NCBI GenBank assembly: GCA_010015805.1
Contig: ML978140.1
Span: 353,827 to 417,826 of the forward strand
Origin: Rhizodiscina lignyota
Lineage: Eukaryota > Ascomycota > Dothideomycetes > Aulographales > Rhizodiscinaceae
Direction of reading: 5' to 3'
DNA length: 64,000 nucleotides
Position numbers and translations under genes: made by a program. Under the pieces are notes generated by a model. The model had not been told where the DNA came from. It did no database searches and saw only the letters and a list, made by a program, of their open reading frames with translations. Positions 56,569 through 64,000 of the stretch are shown here, piece after piece; the stretch's first letter is position 1; the number at the start of each line of letters is the position of its first letter.

Positions 56569-58458
56569 TCAAATAGCGGCACCCTCATTTGCAGGCGTCG
56601 CAGGCGTCGCAGGCGCTGCTGGAGGAGTAGCAGGACTCCCTCCTGCGGACGCAGCACCTCCCCTTGCCATACCCCCTCGCCCGCCTCTACCACCTCCCCT
56701 ACCTCTTCCGAAATGTCCGCCACCACCTCTTGGAGCCTGCGGCTGTCCCCGTCCGCCCGTACCGCCTTCCCGTTTCTCTAATATCACAACAGCGCCCTCA
56801 GCAACCTTCACCGGACTCGCTTTGATCGCCGCCTCGAGGCCCTCGGGCGATTCAAAGGTGGCATACGCAAAGCCCTTGCGCTTGTCGATCTCGACGTTCT
56901 CGACGTTTCCGAAGGTGGAAAGAGCAGTTTGGAGCAGCACTTCAGTGATGCCTTGGGAGGGGTTGGCGTGCTTGAGGAAGGCTTGGCGGCCTGACGATGG
57001 CGGAGAGGATGTTGATTGCGAGGGAGATGGCGTAGCTGTTACGCTTGCTGCTGATGTTGCTGATACAGCTGAGGGCGTGGGACTCGCACGGGCCGCAGCT
57101 GGTCCGGTTGGAGGTCTCTGTGGTGGGTGCTGTTGCGCTGCTGGGCCTGTGGGGGCTTTCTTCAAGATTGTAGGTGCAGGTGCTGCGGCAGACGGACTTT
57201 GATCACTATTCTTTTCCGCAAGAGCGGCTTTGTGCGCTCGGCGTTCGGCACGCGTGGGCTTGTTGTCCTTCTTCGGGCTGCGAGTGTCCGATGTCGAAGC
57301 TGCTGCCGCCGCTGGAGCAGTTGGCGGAGTTGCAGGAGCAGCATCCTTTGGTGCTGTTGATGGCTCCGTGTGTTTGGCAGAGTCTCCTGCCAGCTCACGT
57401 TTGCCACGTCGTCCGCCAGCTCCAGGGCCAATGCCCAAGTCTCGCTGGAGCATCTTCGCCGCGATGCTGGCATTGCCACGCTCTCTCTTACGCTCCGCTG
57501 CTGGCTTGGGTGGTGTTGCAGTCGGAGTATTCTCAGTTGCGGGCGTAGAAGCCGAGGTAGACGACGCAGCAGCCTCTTTATTAAGGACCTTGACCGCCTC
57601 TTTCGCTGCTCGATCGGCTTTGCTTAACTTCTTGCCCTTCTCTGGAGACGCTGTTGCGTCCCGTGCTGCTTTTGCGGACGCCTTCTTCCCCTCGCCCTTC
57701 TCACTGCTCTTATCCTCCTTCGACTCCTGGCGTGCATGCTTGCCGCCCTTTCCACCAGACGAACCTTTCTCTTTCGCAGCTTTCTCCTTAGCTGCCTTCT
57801 TCTCCCGCAGATGTTCTATGAGCGGTGTGGTAAGGACTTCCTTTTTATCTACCGCATCTGCGGACTTACCGTCAACTTCTGCCGCTGTAGGCTTAGGAGC
57901 AGGATTTGTGAGGCTCTCAAGGAAAGCTTGGAATTCACTGTCTTGGTCTATGAGGCCCTGGCGAGCGTCATTTCTACGCTTGCCGCTTGGTATGCGCGTG
58001 TACGGTGCGAATTCGAGGGATGGAGGACCAATGAGCGCGGCATCTTTCATCGTATTCTTTGCGTCGTTAAATGTAGTCGTGCGAACCTTCTCGGAGAGTG
58101 CTTGGAGATGAGTTTGCGAGGTGAGGTGGATATACGCCCGCGAAGGTCTAGAGGGTTTCGCCAAACTGATAGATTTAGTATACTCAATATAGAGTCAATG
58201 ACTGCGTCCGTACTCTCTCGACACTTTGCCTGACTTGTATTCCCTCCAATCGACTTTCCCCTGGCCTACTTTCCACTCATCTCCCAGGGCAGCTTCGAAT
58301 TCCGCTTGGGTGAGGCCTGGTGGTAGACGGCGCAAGACAAGCTTCAAGCGTGGGGCGGACGCTTTACCCGGCGACGTATTGCTTGAGTTTGAATGTTTCT
58401 GGAGGACAGCGGTAGGCATTGGCAGGACGCCGCCTGCTGCATGTGATGGAGGCACCAT
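56569..58458 (-). CDS. UPF3: Nonsense-mediated decay factor UPF3 with extra C-terminal RRM
   Basis: Two exons, 58458-58214 and 58165-56569, 613 residues. The Smg4/UPF3 domain covers about 35-180: KLVLRRLPPGLTQAEFEAAL, then after splicing PSRAYIHLTSQ, SLEFAPYTRIPSGKRR and DSEFQAFLESL. This domain bridges UPF2 and the exon-junction or ribosome side of NMD. A Lys/Ala/Glu-rich region follows, and RKRERGNASIAAKMLQRDLGI is kept. At about 475-545 there is a second RRM-like fold with KGFAYATFESPEG (RNP1), then an RGG-rich tail (GGHFGRGRGGGRGGRGG). The start at MVPPSHAAGG was chosen because longer N-terminal text is unlike UPF3. It shares a promoter region with PPG1. Confidence 0.92.
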
Positions 58459-58930
58459 GTTGCTGTCATTTAATCGTGGGGAGGTCGGAAGCTGGAGTTG
58501 ATAAAGTGAAATTGAAGATGCACCGAAGCGATGTGCAGTGACGAATGCCGGTTGGCCCCTGCACCCACCATTTGGCGGCGTGGGCGGCTCGGCGGCACCC
58601 TGAGATCTCGTGGGCACCCATGGCCACCGCATCCACCGCAGAACGATATCTAATTCTACGCCATATCCATATACCTACCATTCCCTCGACAGAATGCCGA
58701 CTTTCGTTGTACGATTGGCATGCTAACCATCCTCACGACCTCGTCCCGCTCCTAATACACAGCCGTACTCTCACCACCTCCACCTTCACCTCCGTACTCG
58801 CTGACATATCGCCGCCCCCTTCGCCCTCCGTCTGGTCACACGATAGACCCCAGACCCCTCCGCAATTCCCCAGCTTTTCGCACAACTTCCACAAGACTGA
58901 CGCGCTGCGCAGTCTAGCCCCATCAACAGC
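58459..58930. promoter_or_regulatory. Divergent promoter, UPF3 / PPG1
   Basis: A 472-base spacer between divergent starts, so it should contain both promoters. No clear TATA box on the plus side. The dual role is inferred from orientation. Confidence 0.45.
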
Positions 58931-60467
58931 ATGACCAGAGACAGCGATGTCCCGCAGCCGGGCCCGGCGCGGTTATCAAAAGGAGCAGGACCAGACGAAT
59001 GGCTCGAGCAGGCGAAGCAGTGCAAGTATCTGCCCGAGTCGGACATGAAGCGGCTGTGCGAGATTGTGAAGGAACACCTCATGGAAGGTCGGTTTTGAAT
59101 TCTCAAGATCATCCCAAAACGCGGCGCTCTTTGAGCGAGGCTTTAGACAGCGCCGGGTACCACTACTAGGACAGTTACACACTTACGTTTGACTATGCAG
59201 AATCCAACATCCAACCCGTTCGAACGCCCGTCACCGTCTGTGGCGATATTCATGGCCAGTTCTACGACCTGCTCGAACTCTTCCGCGTCGCAGGCGGCAT
59301 GCCTTGCGACCCGTCCGTTTCTCCCACCCCAGCGCCAGATGCCGCGACATCTCCTCAAGCCTCGCCAGCACCGACAAGGCCGATGATTAGGGCGGAGGAC
59401 ATTGAGCCACCTACGCAAATCACTGACGTCAAAGTCAAGAGGAAGATGAAGAGGCGCTTCCAGAGAGACCCTAATTATATTGCACCGGTGAAGAGCGACG
59501 AAGAGGACGAGGATGAAGATATGGAGGATGACGTGCGCGGGAGGATACGGAGTAGGAGTATGAATAGCGGCATGGGGGACGAGGACGATGAAGAGGAAGA
59601 GGAGAGTGGAGGAGGAAGTGGAGACGCTGGGAGCCCGAGCCAGAACTACGTATTCTTAGGTGACTTTGTGGACCGGGGATATTTCAGTTTGGAGACCTTT
59701 ACGTTATTATTATGCTTGAAGGCAAAGTGAGCGCCTAAACTGCATATCCCGCAAAAGCCAATACAGTGCTAATACGTCTCACAGATTCCCAGACCGGGTT
59801 ACTCTCGTCAGAGGCAATCACGAATCCCGCCAGATCACCCAAGTATATGGATTCTATGAAGAGTGCCAGACAAAGTATGGCAACGCATCAGTATGGAAGG
59901 CGTGCTGTCAAGTCTTCGACTTCCTTGCACTTGCCGCTGTCGTTGATGGCAAGGTACTTTGCGTGCACGGTGGCCTGAGTCCCGAAATCAGGACACTGGA
60001 TCAAATCCGTGTAGTCGCGAGGGCACAGGAGATTCCGCATGAAGGAGCGTTCTGCGACCTGGTGTGGAGTGATCCTGACGAGGTGGATACCTGGGCGATC
60101 AGCCCGAGAGGAGCAGGTTGGCTATTTGGTGACAAAGTCGCTACCGAGGTAAGTTTCCCGTCCCTCCACGCACACATTTTTTTGACCAGAGTACCTGACC
60201 TTTTCCCAGTTCAACCACGTAAACGGTCTCCAACTCATCGCCCGAGCGCACCAGCTCGTACAGGAGGGCTACAAATACCACTTCAAGGACAAGGACGTCG
60301 TGACCGTGTGGTCCGCGCCAAACTACTGCTACAGATGCGGCAACGTCGCGAGCATAATGAGCCTGGGCGAGGACTTGGATCCAAAGTTCACCATATTCAG
60401 CGCCGTGCCGGATCACAGGAGGGCTGTGCCGCAAGGGAGGGGAACGAGAGGAGAGTACTTCCTCTGA
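58931..60467 (+). CDS. PPG1: PP2A-like serine/threonine phosphatase PPG1
   Basis: Four exons, 58931-59087, 59201-59726, 59785-60148 and 60210-60467, 434 residues. Metallophosphatase motifs are complete: GDIHGQ at 67-72, GDFVDRG at about 206, RGNHES, and the histidines in HGGLSPE and ARAHQLV, plus [11 protein letters not shown]. The N-terminus [20 protein letters not shown] and the C-terminal YFL match the PP2A-like PPG1 group, whose yeast member works with STRIPAK-like Far proteins. Between GDIHGQ and GDFVDRG is a roughly 110-residue insert, proline-rich then very acidic ([12 protein letters not shown]), where classical PP2A has none. Fungal PPG1 proteins often carry an insert here. It should lie on the protein surface. 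Confidence 0.93.
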
Positions 60468-61213
60468 GGCGTTAGCTAAGCGTAATCCGAGTCCAGGATG
60501 GTTTGGCGGTTGCGGGTTGGAAGGACTAAGGGGATGCGAAATAGATCTTGCATATTGTTTGGGACGATGATACGAGAGCGCCGGGCAAAGAGCCCAGGCG
60601 GTTGTACCATACGCTTCTTTCAGTCGGTGTATGAATATTCATTTTGATGTGACTGGTGATGGCCTCTTGAACGGACTTCGAGGACGTATGTTCATTCTAA
60701 CACGAGTCTGTAACCGTAGAGCACAGGCTCATTTTGTGTCCCAACGTGTTAGCCGATAGTGGAGGACTATTTGCCAGAGGGTTTGAGGTTGCATGCGTTC
60801 TTTACTATTACGGAGCAATCACAGTTTCGAGAGAAACCTTGATGCAGGCCAGCCAATCTTGGCGGATCCGGGGAATTGGCTATCGTCCGTTGTTCAACGC
60901 AGAACGGAGCGTGCTGTTCACCGAAGCGGTTGCTACATGAAATGTGCAAGCTGATACTCGACTGATATAACTGCATGTCTTGAACACCCACGATTGATCC
61001 AGTCTTCTTTAGAACAGTATGGAATTAAAGCCTGCTTCTGCACATGTGATGTCTTTCAGATCCTTCAGCCTCGTCTCGATTTAGCTCGCTCAGCCTTCTC
61101 TCTTAAAAGATCAAAACTTTCTGTCCTTGTTTAATTGACGTTTCGATCACTTGAGACAATGTTAACCATTTAGAAACATCATGTTCCAGTAATGCTGAAC
61201 ACAGGCTCTAATC
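60468..61213. other. Spacer
   Basis: About 750 bases between PPG1 and the next plus-strand gene. Frames at 60734-60991 (both strands) have no domain. The sequence just before 61214 has a usual A/T-rich leader. No gene seen. Confidence 0.5.
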
Positions 61214-62846
61214 ATGCCGGAGCCGATAACCATTGTGAGCGCCGCGCTGGGCACAGCTACAAGCGCTCTCAGCCTAGCGAAGGCCACGTCCGATCTCATC
61301 ACCGGAATCAAGGCGGCACCAAATCACATCACTAGGCTCTCAACTGATCTGAAGGGGCTCTATGTCGTGCTCGGAACGTTGGAATCTGCATTGGCAATTG
61401 AGACCCAAAACATTACCGAAAGGCTTCCAGCGCAGATGGCTGAAAACATGCAAGAGCTTTTGGACAATTGTGTGGAATGCCTGAATGATGCAACGATGTT
61501 GATCCGGGGCTACGTTGGCCATGACAGGCGTGCCAATATCGGACGCTGGAAAGCCATTAAATGGGAATTGCATAAAAAGAGCGAAGCAGCGGCGCTTCAA
61601 AAGAGTTTGTGTGGCTACAAGTTGACATTGGGCATCGCTTGTTCATCATTAAATTTGTAAGAGCTTCTTGATACAATTGTGCTGTTAGCTGCTATGTTTA
61701 GGTTGCCTGACGTATGTTAGCTTTAACTCCTCGCACACAATAGATCATGTTCAACATCTCCATCAGGACCTGAACCATCTTGGATCTGAGCTAGGAGCGG
61801 ACTTTCTCCACTTCAGGGACCGGCTCGAGGATACGGAAGTGAGATTTGTCGCGCTTAGCCCTGCACAGCGTCTCGTTGAAGGAGCATGGGACGTAGAGAG
61901 TGACCATGGCCTTCCGATGAGACGATTCTTGTCAGGGACGGCATCCATTATTTCCAAACGATCGACAATTTCCATAAGCCCCAGTATGATACTTTCTGAG
62001 CTAGAACCTTTGGATGACGATTCAGTCATGGAGAACGGTCATGTCGAAACAAGCAGTGAGAATGGCTCGTACACAACCGTTATGGCCATTAACAGTATGG
62101 ACACGCCTAGCGGTGCCCAGATCAATTCGACTCAATGTGTCTTGTCGAGCCCGGTGCCCCAAGGAGCTTTCGTGGACTTCTCGTTACCGGAAATTCAAAG
62201 GGATCCAATATCATTCCAGCTGGAAGTTGCATCTTCTTTCCAAGGCATGTCAGCTCTCCAAGGCGAAGTAACTCCACAGGAGTCTTCGCCTGTAAATGAG
62301 TCGGAATCCAAGACATCGCATCGGCGTAATTCAGCTTCCACCCCTTCACCACTGCGAATGGGCGCAGGCCAGATGAGCTTGAGAAAACTGCAGCGCAAAT
62401 TCAATTTCCGGGATGTAAAATCGATGAACGTTCTGTCTGGTCCACAAAATGCCGGCGATAACTCCAAGGACACGGAAGCTGCTGACGAAAATATCCGAAT
62501 TCCTCGCCGTAGTAATGGCACCGAAAGGAGCGACGAGGACTCCGGCCAACCTCTGCCTGTCCTATCGGAGCGACAGTCATCGCTGAGCACAGCGATAAAG
62601 GTGCTGGCCTTCAATGAACGTGTAGAAGTTGTTTGCACATGGTCGAATAAGGAATACGATAGATATACTGCTGTTAATACCTGTGATCTTTTGAACCCAA
62701 TGCTCGTGCATCAGATAAAGGAGGAAGTCAACTCCTTCAAAATGGTAGGCCTCCTCAGCACGATCGCATCGATGCATTTGAATGACTTGACTGTTTAGGA
62801 AATGGAAGTCCATGCTGAGTCGAGATGTTTCACCCACTTTTTCTAA
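61214..62846 (+). CDS. STAND N-terminal-domain protein without NTPase (orphan NLR-like)
   Basis: Three exons, 61214-61656, 61721-62744 and 62799-62846, 504 residues. The first 140 residues match the fungal N-terminal domain of STAND proteins: start MPEPITIVSAALGTATSALS, then helices including ITRLSTDLKGLYVVLGTLES and ENMQELLDNCVECLNDA. In receptors this domain precedes NB-ARC or NACHT and ankyrin/WD modules. Here there is no P-loop. Instead there is a disordered Ser-rich middle with SSENGSYTT, and a C-terminal part with KVLAFNERVEVVCTWSNKEY. The last short exon restores EMEVHAESRCFTHFF, an ending I believe recurs in stand-alone fungal members. It may act as a signalling partner or regulator. 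Function is inference. Confidence 0.8.
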
Positions 62847-64000
62847 GAGTGAGACATGCGAGCGGCATCACATAGAGCCACGAGGCCACTTTTGGGAGAT
62901 GGACGGCTGGATCACCGAAATGACTGGAAAATGGCGCGATTAAATATGAAACTGAGTCGTCTAAGGGTCCTTCTGCATGGGAAGCGAGTGCAATGAGGAG
63001 ATGGCCACCAGTCGTTGAAGTGCGAGTTGATCCGCAGAGACATTTGAGGCTAGCGATCGACCGTGTATTGTCAATCTCATTTCACCAGAGGCTCCACTAG
63101 AGCTCAATTAGGTAGGCTGAGTGCCTGAGATTGGGTATTGTCTAGAAACCAACAAGCACAGTGTTGAGCCGCATTGCGACAGAATTGGATTCAGTCATCA
63201 TAGGTACCTGGAAGGAAGGCGATGAAGTCCAGATTGTAGACATTCTTCTAAATAGTATCTCGATGGGATTTACATCATGGAGCAGAGCACAGCTTCTCCG
63301 ATATTGACTATTCCCGGTGAATGTAACAATTATTGAAATTCATGTGTTCGTGCTCGAACGGTCTAAGTCCAAGAGTAATTATTGAAATAAGTTTTCATAT
63401 TATATATTGTACGTGTTTGCCAAGACTCTCGCTGTAATGGCGGATTGGAGACGGTTCCTTAAATTAATGTCGAAACCCCTGTTCTCTTCGGAGAAAGTGA
63501 TTCTGCGCCCGTTCGAGCTGTGAGTTGGCCGCTTCCACTCAGCCAGGCAACTGCTGATGCTGGACGGCCCTGAGAAGGGAGAGTAACGGCTAGGATGGCA
63601 ACATCGCACCCTCTCTCCCACTCGCAGCGGCTGCAGCGGATTACGCAGTGTCTCTTGGGGTATGTAGGTGTTGATGTGAACATGTCAACATTCTTTTTAT
63701 TTTTTTGCCCAAATTTTTTTCCTACTTCTAATTTTTTTTCCCTTTCCATCCTTCACTCTGCTTTATGTTTTAATAGCCCCTCATCACTGTATGCTTAGTC
63801 TAAGGTTGAAGTGCGATCTCTTCTCAATACAGTACACGACGAGTACTCGCAGGTTCTGTCTGCTTTATTGCTTCTTCATGAACCCCCGACGTTGAGAAAA
63901 CACTTCGACATTCGATTCAATTGTATTTTGACAAGAAGCTATGTTTACTTCGCCACTGTTCTCGACCTCAGTGCCAATAACGAGTTGTTGCACCCCCCCC
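62847..64000. other. Terminal gene-free stretch with T-rich runs
   Basis: No gene seen. T-rich runs occur at 63690-63745 (three TTTTTTTT stretches). The window ends in a C run (63992-64000), which could be sequence-specific or the end of an assembly piece. Confidence 0.5.

Noticed and set aside
57230-58111. 293-codon open frame antisense to UPF3
   Set aside because: Alanine- and serine-rich mirror of the Lys/Ala/Glu-rich linker on the sense strand.

Overview
The window is nuclear DNA of a filamentous ascomycete (Pezizomycotina). The evidence is many GT..AG introns of about 45-110 bases, short intergenic spacers, and families typical of the group: a DHA2 drug transporter, a Zn2Cys6 regulator with fungal-specific middle domain, a fungal tRNA ligase, a GH79 glycosidase, and fungal STAND (NLR) N-terminal domains. 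Dothideomycetes is my guess for the class, but nothing here proves it. There is no rRNA, CRISPR array, tRNA or bacterial-type operon that I can see.

Layout. 0-9 kb: an eight-exon MFS transporter (+), then a NACHT-ankyrin NLR (-) broken by two frameshifts, then a spacer with a decayed coding relic. 9-22.7 kb is a dense conserved block: tRNA ligase (-), aldo-keto reductase (-), a NIP30/FAM192A-type protein (+) whose last exon has a diverged tandem copy downstream, a zincin-like HExxH protein (+), a HIT protein (-), cyclin B (-) and mitochondrial ribosomal protein uL2m (+). 22.7-36 kb: a Zn2Cys6 regulator behind a long leader (+), a secreted GH79 enzyme (-), a 2-hydroxyacid dehydrogenase (-), an I78-type inhibitor (+), a polytopic membrane protein (+), then a MITE-like element with near-perfect terminal inverted repeats. 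36-42 kb: a UBA/AT-hook-like nuclear protein (+), a charged orphan (+), and a METTL4-type MT-A70 methyltransferase (+) with a long overlapping upstream ORF and a poly-Glu insert.

42-50 kb is gene-poor: one convincing small ORF at 46.3 kb and a few weak, possibly spliced ORFs. 50-64 kb: an 1,788-residue WD40/solenoid protein with a long disordered tail (+), UPF3 with an extra C-terminal RRM (-) divergent from the PP2A-like phosphatase PPG1 (+), and a stand-alone STAND N-terminal-domain protein (+).

For 14 intact genes I placed every splice site by hand and the summed exon lengths are whole numbers of codons: MFS, aldo-keto reductase, NIP30-type, HIT, cyclin B, uL2m, Zn2Cys6 regulator, 2-hydroxyacid dehydrogenase, I78, membrane protein, WD40 protein, UPF3, PPG1 and the STAND-N protein. 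The genes do not form one biosynthetic cluster. Several deal with RNA (TRL1, UPF3, METTL4-like, GEMIN5-like solenoid, uL2m), which is probably coincidence. The parts most worth a second look are the decayed NLR, the MITE, the NIP30 exon duplication, the METTL4-like leader and the zincin-like protein.
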